A stretch of 15,500 nt of DNA. It comes from JBCFBK01 sp050173895. Lineage in GTDB: Bacteria; Bacteroidota; Bacteroidia; Bacteroidales; Prolixibacteraceae. Shown one piece after another: positions 5,948-12,864 of this stretch. How positions within the stretch are numbered: position 1 is the first letter of the stretch; each line of letters starts with the position of its first letter. The notes beneath the pieces were generated by a model. That model was not told the DNA's origin. It was given only the letters and a program-made list of their open reading frames with translations, and made no database searches. Both the position numbers and the translations under genes were made by a program. The stretch is taken from positions 1-15,500 of the forward strand of contig JBFXKJ010000070.1 of assembly GCA_050173895.1 (NCBI GenBank), given 5' to 3'.

Positions 5948-7021
5948 CTAATAGTCGGCGATCTTACATTTCCTCGAAAAAAACGGGATGGGATCCGTAC
6001 TTCCCGGATCATTGACCTCCCAGGTGTTACCCGCCTTCAGTAAATCTTCTACCCTGGAAAACGGGCTGATCTTTTTTGTCTCCTCTATTTGCTTAATCAT
6101 CTCTTCATCATAAACCGGAGCTTCCACATTCCTGATCACTCCCATGGCGACCGGAAAATCGGGCAGGCACATGTTGATCAGTGCCAAATGAAGGGTCGGG
6201 TCGGGGTCGCAGGCGTCATGTACCAGGATATCCTCCGGCTTATAACCGTTTTCCCCGATTTTAACAACCTTCAGTTTCCCACTCTCAAAAACGAGACCCT
6301 TGTCATTTTCATTTCCGAAGATCATGGGTTTTCCGTGTTCAAGAAAAAGCTGCCGCTCCGCCCTGAATTTCGGATTTGTAATTTCATCGTGAATACCGTC
6401 GTTGAAAATAACGCAGTTCTGAAGAACCTCCACGACCGATGTTCCCTTATGCCTGGCAGCAACTTCCAGCACCTCCTGTGTATGCTTCACATTACTGTCG
6501 ACTGCACGGGCGAAAAATTTACCGCGGGCACCAAGCACCAGAAGTCCCGGCACAAACGGATCCTCAATTGTTCCGTAAGGCGAGGTTTTGGTGACAGCAC
6601 CCCGGTTTGAAGTCGGCGAATACTGTCCTTTGGTCAGCCCGTATATCTTGTTGTTGAATAAAATGACATTCAGGTTAACATTCCTTCGGATCAGATGAAT
6701 AAAGTGATTCCCGCCAATAGCCAGCGCATCCCCGTCGCCGGTGATCACCCAGACATTCAGGTCCGGATTGGCAACCTTCACACCGGAAGCAATGGCGGTA
6801 GCCCTGCCGTGAATGGAGTGAAAGCCAAAGGTGCTCATGTAATAAGGGAAACGGGACGAGCAACCGATCCCGGAGATCACTGCGAACTTCTCGTGCGGAA
6901 TATTGAGTTCCGCCATCGCGCGTTGTACGGCATTCATGATCGCATAATCGCCGCAGCCGGGGCACCAGCGAACCTCATTGTCATTCTTAAAATCCTTTGC
7001 TGTATAATTCAGTTCACACAT
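5948..7021 (-). CDS. korB: 2-oxoacid:ferredoxin oxidoreductase, beta (TPP) subunit
   Basis: A 357-residue beta subunit of a 2-oxoglutarate/2-oxoacid:ferredoxin oxidoreductase. With KorA it decarboxylates a 2-oxoacid to the acyl-CoA and reduces ferredoxin, in either direction depending on metabolism. The thiamine pyrophosphate site is visible as TGDGDALAIGGNHFIH (residues 94–109) followed by NNKIYGLTKGQYSPTS (123–138). The N-terminal WCPGCGDYAI (residues 19–28) and GIGCSSRFPYY (51–61) match the family. The C-terminal part beyond about residue 280 is longer than in the short archaeal subunits. Its ATG lies 3 bases after the korA stop and is preceded by GGAGG inside the korA end, so translation is probably coupled. 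2-oxoglutarate is the likely substrate by family resemblance; pyruvate or other 2-oxoacids cannot be excluded. Confidence 0.92.
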   Translation of the reverse strand: MCELNYTAKDFKNDNEVRWCPGCGDYAIMNAVQRAMAELNIPHEKFAVISGIGCSSRFPYYMSTFGFHSIHGRATAIASGVKVANPDLNVWVITGDGDALAIGGNHFIHLIRRNVNLNVILFNNKIYGLTKGQYSPTSNRGAVTKTSPYGTIEDPFVPGLLVLGARGKFFARAVDSNVKHTQEVLEVAARHKGTSVVEVLQNCVIFNDGIHDEITNPKFRAERQLFLEHGKPMIFGNENDKGLVFESGKLKVVKIGENGYKPEDILVHDACDPDPTLHLALINMCLPDFPVAMGVIRNVEAPVYDEEMIKQIEETKKISPFSRVEDLLKAGNTWEVNDPGSTDPIPFFSRKCKIADY

Positions 7022-7024
7022 GTC

Positions 7025-8863
7025 CTATTCCTCCAGTAAATTTTGAAAATTCTTCTTCAATTCGACTACGGTAAAGGGCAGCCCGCTGACTTTATTGACC
7101 TGGCGGTATTCAAATCCGGGCATCTTGTCGCGCAGATAAGAAGCAAACTGTCCCATATTCAGCTCGCAAACGACGATTTTCTTAAAGCGTCCGAACACTT
7201 CCCTGGTATTTCTCGGAAGCGGTTTAATGAAGTTAAAATGAGCAAGGCTGACTGATTTTCCCTGTTCGTTCATTTCTCTGACAGCGCTTAAGGTATGGCC
7301 AAATGTGCCACCCCAGCTTACAACCAGAAGATCGCCGGATTCCTGTCCGCAAACCTCCAGTTCCGGCAGCAGATCGACCACCCGTTCCACCTTTTCAGCT
7401 CTGTAAACTGTATTTTGCGAATGAATCGCCGGATCGTGGCTTACCGAGCCTTTGACATTCTTCTCCAGTCCTCCGATCAGATGCTGAAATCCGTTTTTCC
7501 CGGGAATGGCCCATTCTCTGGCAAAAGTCTCAGGATCGCGGGCATAGGCCTGGAACATGTCAGGATTGGTGGCCAGCCTGGGTTCGATATCAGGCAACTC
7601 ACTCAAGTCGGGAATTCTCCAGGGTTCACTGCCATTGCCCAGAAATCCGTCTGTCAGAAGCACGACCGGAAGCATCCGTTCGAGTGCGATCTTTGAGGCC
7701 AGGTAAGCATAATAAAAACAGTCGGAGGGCGTGCCGGCCGCCAGGACGACCACCGGACTTTCACCGTTCCTTCCGTATAGGGTTTGTAACAAATCGGATT
7801 GCTCGGTTTTGGTAGGCAGACCTGTTGAAGGGCCTCCGCGCTGCACGTTCACTACCACCAGCGGGAGTTCGGCCATCACCGATAAACCCAGGGCCTCCGA
7901 CTTCAGCGCAAAGCCAGGCCCGGAGGTCGAAGTCACCGCCAGATCGCCGGCAAAGGCTGCACCAATGGCTGAACAAATTCCTGCAATCTCATCTTCAGCC
8001 TGAAAAGTTTTCACACCCAGGTCGCGTCGCTCTGAAAGCGTGATCAGGATATCGGTTGCAGGCGTGATCGGGTACGAACCTAAAAACAGCTCCAGCCCGG
8101 CTTTCTCCGCCGCGGCCAAAAATCCGTAGGCCGTAGCCTGATTTCCGTTCACATTGCGGTAGGTCCCCCTCTCAATAGCAGCCGGATGAACAATGTATTG
8201 CGGTGTCATGTGCTGCATATTCATGCCGTAATTATATCCTGCATGCAACACAGCAAGGTTGCTTTCCACGACAACCGGTTTCTTTTTGAACTTCTTTTGA
8301 ATGTATGTTTCAATATAGCCGAGCGGCCTGTCGAACATCCAGCATACCAGCCCCAGCGTAAACATATTCTTGCTCCTGAGCACCGACTTATTATCCAGTT
8401 CAAAATCCTTCAGACACTCTTTCGTCAGGCTGGTCACCGGCACGGGTATTTTCACATAGTCTTCAAGGTGACATTCCACAAAAGGATCATTGGTTTTAAA
8501 GCCTGCTTTCTCCAGGTTTTTGTCGGTGAAGGCATCCACATCAAAAATAATCGTCCCACCCGGATTCATAAAAAGGGCATTGGCCTTAACGGCCGCCGGA
8601 TTCATCGCCACGAGTACATGTGCAAAATCACCCGGAGTGTTGATCCGCTTCTTCCCCAACTGGACCTGAAAACCCGAAACTCCCCCCACTGTACCCTGCG
8701 GAGCGCGAATCTCAGACGGATAATCGGGGAAAGTGGAGATGTCGTTTCCAAACAAAGCGGAAGCATCTGAGAATAAAGTCCCGGTTAATTGCATACCATC
8801 GCCCGAATCACCGGAAAAACGAATGGTCACTTCTTCCAGTTCAATTACTTTAGCGTCTCTCAT
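7025..8863 (-). CDS. korA: 2-oxoacid:ferredoxin oxidoreductase, fused gamma-alpha subunit
   Basis: A 612-residue subunit joining the gamma and alpha parts of a 2-oxoacid:ferredoxin oxidoreductase. Residues about 10–205 are the gamma domain, with the opening FSGDSGDGMQLTG (16–28). Residues about 225–450 are the pyrimidine-binding alpha domain, with SYPITPATDIL (263–273), AEDEIAGICSAIGAAFAG (289–306) and the hallmark QRGGPSTGLPTKTEQSD (341–357). The C-terminal third (about 510–612) is the transketolase-C-like domain. No ferredoxin-type iron-sulfur domain is fused, and no separate delta subunit is encoded nearby, as expected for KorAB-type two-subunit enzymes. The ATG at 8863 directly precedes the conserved region. 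It is the first gene of a korA–korB operon whose only visible promoter match lies about 190 bases upstream. Confidence 0.93.
   Translation of the reverse strand: MRDAKVIELEEVTIRFSGDSGDGMQLTGTLFSDASALFGNDISTFPDYPSEIRAPQGTVGGVSGFQVQLGKKRINTPGDFAHVLVAMNPAAVKANALFMNPGGTIIFDVDAFTDKNLEKAGFKTNDPFVECHLEDYVKIPVPVTSLTKECLKDFELDNKSVLRSKNMFTLGLVCWMFDRPLGYIETYIQKKFKKKPVVVESNLAVLHAGYNYGMNMQHMTPQYIVHPAAIERGTYRNVNGNQATAYGFLAAAEKAGLELFLGSYPITPATDILITLSERRDLGVKTFQAEDEIAGICSAIGAAFAGDLAVTSTSGPGFALKSEALGLSVMAELPLVVVNVQRGGPSTGLPTKTEQSDLLQTLYGRNGESPVVVLAAGTPSDCFYYAYLASKIALERMLPVVLLTDGFLGNGSEPWRIPDLSELPDIEPRLATNPDMFQAYARDPETFAREWAIPGKNGFQHLIGGLEKNVKGSVSHDPAIHSQNTVYRAEKVERVVDLLPELEVCGQESGDLLVVSWGGTFGHTLSAVREMNEQGKSVSLAHFNFIKPLPRNTREVFGRFKKIVVCELNMGQFASYLRDKMPGFEYRQVNKVSGLPFTVVELKKNFQNLLEE
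7028..7042 (-). promoter_or_regulatory. Shine-Dalgarno site of korB inside the korA end
   Basis: On the minus strand GGAGG (about 7035–7031) precedes the korB ATG at 7021 by about 9 bases. It is the clearest ribosome-binding site in the window, where most genes lack one, and it supports the chosen korB start. Confidence 0.6.
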
Positions 8864-9055
8864 TCAATCTTAAATTTTAAACGTATATACTCCCCAGCTC
8901 GATATTTCCGGTCTGAGCCGGCCAATACCTATGCTTATTCCTTTATATCACTTTTTAGCAGCCTTGTTACCAGAACCGATACATATGAGGGTCCTGATCT
9001 GAAAAATTAATACAAAACCGCCTTAGTGGATAACAAGATAAGATTCCGATCCGAG

Positions 9056-9086
9056 CAAAAATAACAATATAAAAATCAGGAAACAT
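9056..9086 (-). promoter_or_regulatory. Candidate promoter for korAB
   Basis: TATTTTTG on the minus strand (9063–9056) matches the -7 consensus, with a weak TGTT at 9085–9082 at -33 distance. A start near 9050 would give a 5' untranslated region of about 187 bases. The 343-base gap 8864–9206 holds this box, the gamma-carbonic anhydrase promoter and a small CCGG-closed hairpin near 8909–8922; no further gene is seen. Confidence 0.4.
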
Positions 9087-9177
9087 TTTAAATAAGCACC
9101 CTTTTCAAAATCACGCTAAATTAAAGCTTATTTTTAATTGCAATCCATGAGCCTTCTTATAATTTCTTAGCTTTTTT

Positions 9178-9185
9178 TATCTTTG
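9178..9185 (+). promoter_or_regulatory. -7 box for the gamma-carbonic anhydrase gene
   Basis: TATCTTTG is a full match to the Bacteroidota TAnnTTTG box and lies 22 bases before the ATG at 9207, giving a leader of only about 15 bases. It also argues against the in-frame TTG at 9183, which lies inside the box. Confidence 0.55.
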
Positions 9186-9206
9186 TGCGAACTTAAAAAA
9201 TGTGGA

Positions 9207-9722
9207 ATGGCTTTAATTAAAACACTTCTGGGAAAGACGCCGAAAATCGGAGAAGACTGTTTTCTGGCCGACAATGCCACCCTTATCGGGGAGGTTGAAC
9301 TGGGAGACCACTGCAGTGTTTGGTTTAATACGGTGCTTCGGGGTGACGTAAACTACATCCGGATCGGTAAGAACACAAATATTCAGGATGGGGCAATTGT
9401 CCACGGCACCTATCAAAAGTCGCCCACGAACATCGGAAACAATGTGATTATCGCCCATGGAGCCATTATCCATGGCTGCACCATTCACGACAATGTAATG
9501 ATCGGCATGAACGCCGTTATCCTGGACAATGCAGAGATTGAAAGTGACACGATCATTGCCGCAGGCTCGGTTGTCACCAAAGGGACTAAAGTAGAAGGAG
9601 GCAGTGTGTACGCCGGCATCCCGGCAAAAAAGATCAAAGCCATCAGCAGGGAACTCATGGACGGTGAACTCCACAGGATTGCTGACGCATACAGCCTTTA
9701 TGCCAGCTGGTATAAAGAATAA
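9207..9722 (+). CDS. Gamma-carbonic anhydrase-like hexapeptide-repeat protein
   Basis: A 171-residue left-handed beta-helix protein of the gamma-class carbonic anhydrase family (YrdA/PaaY/CaiE group). Hexapeptide repeats with I/V/L every sixth residue run from about residue 12 to 145. The three likely zinc ligands are His66 (IVHGTY), His84 (IIAHGA) and His89 (IIHGC), with the 5-residue spacing of the last two as in Cam. Arg45 and Asp47 (VLRGDV) and Gln60 (NIQDGA) match other active-site positions. The acidic loop of methanogen Cam is missing, as in most bacterial relatives, so carbonic anhydrase activity is uncertain. The ATG at 9207 is chosen over a TTG at 9183 because the latter lies in the promoter box. 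It diverges from korA; the nucleotidyltransferase gene follows 119 bp downstream. Confidence 0.9.
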   Translation: MALIKTLLGKTPKIGEDCFLADNATLIGEVELGDHCSVWFNTVLRGDVNYIRIGKNTNIQDGAIVHGTYQKSPTNIGNNVIIAHGAIIHGCTIHDNVMIGMNAVILDNAEIESDTIIAAGSVVTKGTKVEGGSVYAGIPAKKIKAISRELMDGELHRIADAYSLYASWYKE

Positions 9723-9755
9723 CAAAAGGGAAAGAGAAGGTAAACCGGATTCTCA

Positions 9756-9836
9756 GATTACAGGATTACAGGATCTTTAGGTTCTGAAAATCTGATTGTC
9801 TGAAGATTTTGATACTTGATACTTGATACTTGATAC
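9756..9836. repeat. Short tandem repeats before the nucleotidyltransferase gene
   Basis: Two simple repeats lie in the 119-base gap between two plus-strand genes. GATTACAG occurs twice in a row at 9756–9771. TTGATAC occurs four times exactly at 9809–9836 and ends 5 bases before the ATG at 9842. The repeat also supplies an in-frame TTG at 9830, which is an unlikely start. Confidence 0.9.
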
Positions 9837-9841
9837 TGTTT

Positions 9842-10738
9842 ATGAAACCAACCTTATTGATTTTGGCCGCAGGAATGGGAAGCCGTTATGGCGGCCTCAA
9901 ACAAATTGAACCGGTAGGCCCTGCCGGAGAAACGATTCTCGAATATTCGGTCTACGATGCCATCCGGGCAGGATTTGGCAAAATTGTATTTGTGATCAGA
10001 CACAGTTTTGATGAGGAATTCCGGGCCCGTTTCGATAAGCTGAAAGAACACATTGACGTACGCTACGTCTATCAGGAGCTGGATTATCTGCCTGCAGGTT
10101 ATGAATTACCGGCCGACCGGGTGAAACCCTGGGGAACCGGTCACGCGATCCTGATGGCCAGGGATGAGATCAGTGAGCCTTTTGCCGCGATCAACGCCGA
10201 CGACTTTTACGGGGCGCCTGCATTCCGGGAGATGGCCGCCTTCTTTCATAAAGGTGTTTCTCATTCAACCTATGCGATGATTGGCTACCTGTTGAAAAAT
10301 ACCTTGTCGGAGTTTGGAACGGTTTCGAGAGGGGTCTGTAAAACAGATGAAAAAAACAACCTGGTCGAAATTACCGAAAGGACAAAGATCTCCCGTGAGG
10401 GAGGTGCAATCGTACATAAGGATGGTGAAACGATCACCGAACTGGGCGAAGACTCTCCTGTTTCGATGAACTTCTGGGGCTTCCACCCGAATCTGTTCAG
10501 TCAGCTGGAAAGACAATTTCAGGCATTTCTCGATGAGCGTATCCACTCTCCAAAATCGGAGTTTTTCATTCCCAACGTAATCTTTAACCTGATCCGCTCC
10601 GGCTCGGTAAAGGCAAAGGTCCTGCAGGCCGATTCACCCTGGTTCGGGGTGACCTATCCTGAGGATAAGCCTTTCGTAGTCAGCAAGATCAGGGAATTGA
10701 TCCATCAGGGACATTATCCGGAAGATCTTTGGAAGTAA
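9842..10738 (+). CDS. Sugar-phosphate nucleotidyltransferase-like protein
   Basis: A 298-residue cytoplasmic protein of the NTP_transferase (GT-A-like) family, which joins an NTP to a sugar-1-phosphate with release of pyrophosphate. The nucleotide-binding loop LAAGMGSRYGGLKQ covers residues 8–21. KPWGTGHAIL (95–104) matches the GTA(x)A base-binding region, and INADDFYG (117–124) supplies the metal-binding Asp. The middle segment SEFGTVSRGVC and VSMNFWGFHPNLF are shared by a Bacteroidota subgroup. The sugar and nucleotide cannot be read from sequence. The ATG at 9842 fits the family start; an upstream TTG at 9830 lies in a tandem repeat and is rejected. No neighbouring sugar kinase or glycosyltransferase suggests the pathway. 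It ends 36 bp from the convergent murI gene. Confidence 0.85.
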   Translation: MKPTLLILAAGMGSRYGGLKQIEPVGPAGETILEYSVYDAIRAGFGKIVFVIRHSFDEEFRARFDKLKEHIDVRYVYQELDYLPAGYELPADRVKPWGTGHAILMARDEISEPFAAINADDFYGAPAFREMAAFFHKGVSHSTYAMIGYLLKNTLSEFGTVSRGVCKTDEKNNLVEITERTKISREGGAIVHKDGETITELGEDSPVSMNFWGFHPNLFSQLERQFQAFLDERIHSPKSEFFIPNVIFNLIRSGSVKAKVLQADSPWFGVTYPEDKPFVVSKIRELIHQGHYPEDLWK

Positions 10739-10743
10739 ACAGG

Positions 10744-10773
10744 GAACAGGCGTCAGCTCCGGCTCGCCTGTTC
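10744..10773. terminator. Hairpin between convergent genes
   Basis: GAACAGGCG (10744–10752) pairs perfectly with CGCCTGTTC (10765–10773), and the 12-base loop can add a 3-bp inner stem. It fills the gap between the two convergent stops (10738 and 10775). It has no T run on either side, so it may be a bidirectional but weak terminator. Confidence 0.6.
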
Positions 10774-10774
10774 A

Positions 10775-11623
10775 TCAGCATTCGCTGCTCAGGGTGATTT
10801 TTTCTGCTTCTACCGGCATACCCATAAACCGCCCGGCATTCGATTCAAACAACCCGACCTGTTCGGTCGTATAGTACCGTACGATGCCTCTTTCTGAACA
10901 TTTCCCGTTGATTTCAGGGTGCCTGGCGAGGTAATCAATCAGTTTCTCCGCGACGATCCTCCCCTGCTCAATTATCCGGATGCCCGGGTCGGGAAGGTAT
11001 TTCCGGATGCTGTCGATCAGCAGCGGATAGTGGGTACATCCCAGGACCAGGCTGTCGATCTGCGGATCTTTTTCAAACAAGCGCCTCATGTCGGCCTGGA
11101 TAAAATAGTCCGCGCCGGGCGTGCCGATCTCATTATTTTCAACAATGGGAACCCACATCGGGCAAGCCTGCTGGGTAGTCACCTTTACCTTTCCGCCGGA
11201 CCATTTTTCCAGTTCAATCGGATAAGAAGCGGAAGCAACCGTCCCCGAGGTGGCCAGTACCCCCACATGCCCGTTCCGGGTGATGTCGGCAGCAAACTCC
11301 ACACTGGGACGAATCACACCCAGCACCCGTTTTGACGGGGCAATGACAGGCAGATCCTTTTGCTGGATATTCCGGAGTGCTTTTGCCGAGGCCGTATTGC
11401 AAGCCAGGATCACCAGGTGGCAACCCATGGAGAACAGCTTTCTGACTGCCTGCAGCGTATATAGATAGACCACATCGAACGACCTCGTGCCATAAGGGGT
11501 CCGGGCATTGTCGCCCAGATAAATAAAATCTTTTCGGGGCAGATACCCGATCAGTTCGCGCAGCACCGTCAAACCGCCGTAGCCGGAATCAAATACACCG
11601 ATCGGATGATATTCCTCTTTCAT
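10775..11623 (-). CDS. murI: Glutamate racemase
   Basis: A 282-residue glutamate racemase, which makes D-glutamate for peptidoglycan in the cytoplasm. The substrate loop IGVFDSGYGGLTVL starts at residue 8, with Asp12 and Ser13 in the usual places. The two catalytic cysteines are Cys75 (ACNTAS) and Cys196 (LGCTHYPL). YLGDNARTPYG and PMWVPIVENNE also fit the family, and the length is normal. The ATG at 11623 is preferred to the GTG codon just before it. It is the last gene of the bamA–ompH–ompH–murI cluster but is separated from the ompH genes by a terminator, and a -7 box overlaps that terminator's tail, so it may have its own promoter and a leader of under 10 bases. Confidence 0.96.
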   Translation of the reverse strand: MKEEYHPIGVFDSGYGGLTVLRELIGYLPRKDFIYLGDNARTPYGTRSFDVVYLYTLQAVRKLFSMGCHLVILACNTASAKALRNIQQKDLPVIAPSKRVLGVIRPSVEFAADITRNGHVGVLATSGTVASASYPIELEKWSGGKVKVTTQQACPMWVPIVENNEIGTPGADYFIQADMRRLFEKDPQIDSLVLGCTHYPLLIDSIRKYLPDPGIRIIEQGRIVAEKLIDYLARHPEINGKCSERGIVRYYTTEQVGLFESNAGRFMGMPVEAEKITLSSEC

Positions 11624-11637
11624 CACATTGTTTTATG

Positions 11638-11645
11638 CAAAAATA
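11638..11645 (-). promoter_or_regulatory. Candidate -7 box for murI
   Basis: TATTTTTG on the minus strand (11645–11638) matches the consensus and lies 15 bases before the murI ATG, directly in the T-rich tail of the upstream terminator. No -33 box is seen because the hairpin occupies that place. Confidence 0.4.
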
Positions 11646-11676
11646 AAAAAAGCCATCCGACCGATGGCTCTTTTTT
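11645..11676 (-). terminator. Terminator after the ompH genes
   Basis: A 7-bp stem AGCCATC/GATGGCT (11651–11657 with 11663–11669) has a 5-base loop and is followed on the minus strand by seven T residues. A T run also follows on the plus strand. It ends leftward transcription from bamA–ompH–ompH, 35 bases after the second ompH stop. Confidence 0.85.
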
Positions 11677-11711
11677 GATATTTTATGTTGCAGCAATTTG
11701 CCTCACAGAGA

Positions 11712-12221
11712 TCACTTAATGCCTAACTTCGTTTTAACCAGGGGCAACAGATCGACACTGGCAGTTGATTTATAAAGGACCGCGTTGCTGTCGAACACAT
11801 AGATCACCCCTTGCGCCTTGGCAACATCGGCAATGGCCTGATTGGCCTTATCCAGAACCGGCTGCATCAGCTCAGCCTGTTTCTGTTGCAGTTTCTGACG
11901 GGCGTTATCGTTAAATGTCTGAATTCTTTGCTGAAGCCCCTGCAGATCTTCTTCCTTTGCCTGGCGAACAAGGTCGGTCAGTGAATCCTGCTTCTGCGTA
12001 TAGTCTGTTAATTTTGTCTGAAACTCCTTTTGCAGGTCGCCCAGCTGTTTTTCAAGTCCGGAAGCCTGTTCCTCGATCGATTTTCTTGCGGCTGCAGTCT
12101 CCGGCATTGCTTCAATCAAAGCCTGTGAGTCAATGTGTGCAAACTTTAAAGTTTGTGCGCCCACCGTCCCTGCCGAGAACAGAACAATCGCTATGAGACA
12201 AATTTTGAATACACTTTTCAT
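11712..12221 (-). CDS. OmpH/Skp family periplasmic chaperone, second copy
   Basis: A 169-residue exported protein of the OmpH/Skp family. A signal peptide covers residues 1–22 (MKSVFKICLIAIVLFSAGTVGA), cleaved before QTLKFAHID. The typical start KFAHIDSQALIEAMPE is followed by a long charged, Gln-rich coiled coil (about residues 42–125) and the C-terminal strand region GVIYVFDSNAVLYKS. Skp trimers hold unfolded outer-membrane proteins in the periplasm and pass them to the Bam complex. It lies 44 bases after the first ompH copy, and both follow bamA. It shares the family plan with that copy but the two are clearly diverged, so they may have different clients. A good promoter match (12253–12282) precedes it. 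Confidence 0.92.
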   Translation of the reverse strand: MKSVFKICLIAIVLFSAGTVGAQTLKFAHIDSQALIEAMPETAAARKSIEEQASGLEKQLGDLQKEFQTKLTDYTQKQDSLTDLVRQAKEEDLQGLQQRIQTFNDNARQKLQQKQAELMQPVLDKANQAIADVAKAQGVIYVFDSNAVLYKSTASVDLLPLVKTKLGIK

Positions 12222-12252
12222 GATTTTCTTTCGATTTTTAAATTTTTGTTCA

Positions 12253-12282
12253 CAAATATAAAGTTTTATTTTTTATAACCAA
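12253..12282 (-). promoter_or_regulatory. Candidate internal promoter for the second ompH gene
   Basis: On the minus strand TATATTTG (12260–12253) matches the -7 consensus and TTGG (12282–12279) lies 18 bases upstream. The site overlaps the stop codon of the first ompH gene. A start near 12246 gives a leader of about 25 bases. Confidence 0.5.
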
Positions 12283-12781
12283 GTCTCTGCAGAACCTGAT
12301 CACTCAGGTCAAACTGAGGATTTGTATAAATCATAGCCATACCGGCAGCCTTATCGAAAATCACAGCATACCCGCCGGCAGCAGCCATGGTCTGAACAGT
12401 CTTAACGACCTGGTCCTGTATGGGCTTAATAAGCTCCTGCTGTTTTTTTGACAGGGTTCCCTCCGGACCGAAATATTGTCGCTGCAGTTCTTTGTATTCT
12501 TTTTCAGCGCCTATGATTGCGTCTTCCCTTTTGCGTTTCACATCAGACGAAAGCCTGGCTGCCTCAGATTGATAAGCGCTGTACATCTTTTCTATTTCAG
12601 ACCGCCTTCCTTCCAACTCCGCCTGATACTGTTCAGAGATCTTGCCAAGATCCTCCTGTGCCTTCGCATATGCCGGTATATTATTAAGAATGTACTCCAT
12701 GTCCACATAGGCATACTTCTGAGCCAGTGATACGCCCGCAACGGCAATCATGAACGCTGCTGTTAATAATATTCGCTTCAT
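12266..12781 (-). CDS. OmpH/Skp family periplasmic chaperone, first copy
   Basis: A 171-residue exported OmpH/Skp-type chaperone. The ATG at 12781 is chosen because it opens a clean signal peptide (MKRILLTAAFMIAVAGVSLA, cleaved before QKYAYVD); a start at 12838 would put 19 mostly polar residues in front of it. The mature part begins YAYVDMEYILNNIPAYAKAQ, the family signature, followed by a charged coiled coil (about residues 38–125, with EKMYSAYQSEAARLSSDVKR) and the terminal region GGYAVIFDKAAGMAMIYTNP. It acts in the periplasm on unfolded outer-membrane proteins. It is 83 bases downstream of bamA, and a TAATTTTG box at 12859–12852 near the bamA stop could give extra transcription. Confidence 0.93.
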   Translation of the reverse strand: MKRILLTAAFMIAVAGVSLAQKYAYVDMEYILNNIPAYAKAQEDLGKISEQYQAELEGRRSEIEKMYSAYQSEAARLSSDVKRKREDAIIGAEKEYKELQRQYFGPEGTLSKKQQELIKPIQDQVVKTVQTMAAAGGYAVIFDKAAGMAMIYTNPQFDLSDQVLQRLGYKK

Positions 12782-12851
12782 AATTCTCTTGTTTTTAAAT
12801 GTTTTCTGTTTGATTTCCAGATCCTGATGAAGCATCAAACAAATTCCAGGC

Positions 12852-12859
12852 CAAAATTA
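12852..12859 (-). promoter_or_regulatory. Possible -7 box before the first ompH gene
   Basis: TAATTTTG on the minus strand matches TAnnTTTG just beyond the bamA stop. The nearest TTTG upstream (12888–12885) is 25 bases away, longer than the usual spacer, so the match may be chance. Confidence 0.3.
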
Positions 12860-12864
12860 ACCGT

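Noticed and set aside
8186..8770. 194-codon open frame antisense to korA
   Set aside because: It lies entirely inside a conserved gene on the other strand, and its His/Arg-rich composition is typical of antisense shadows.
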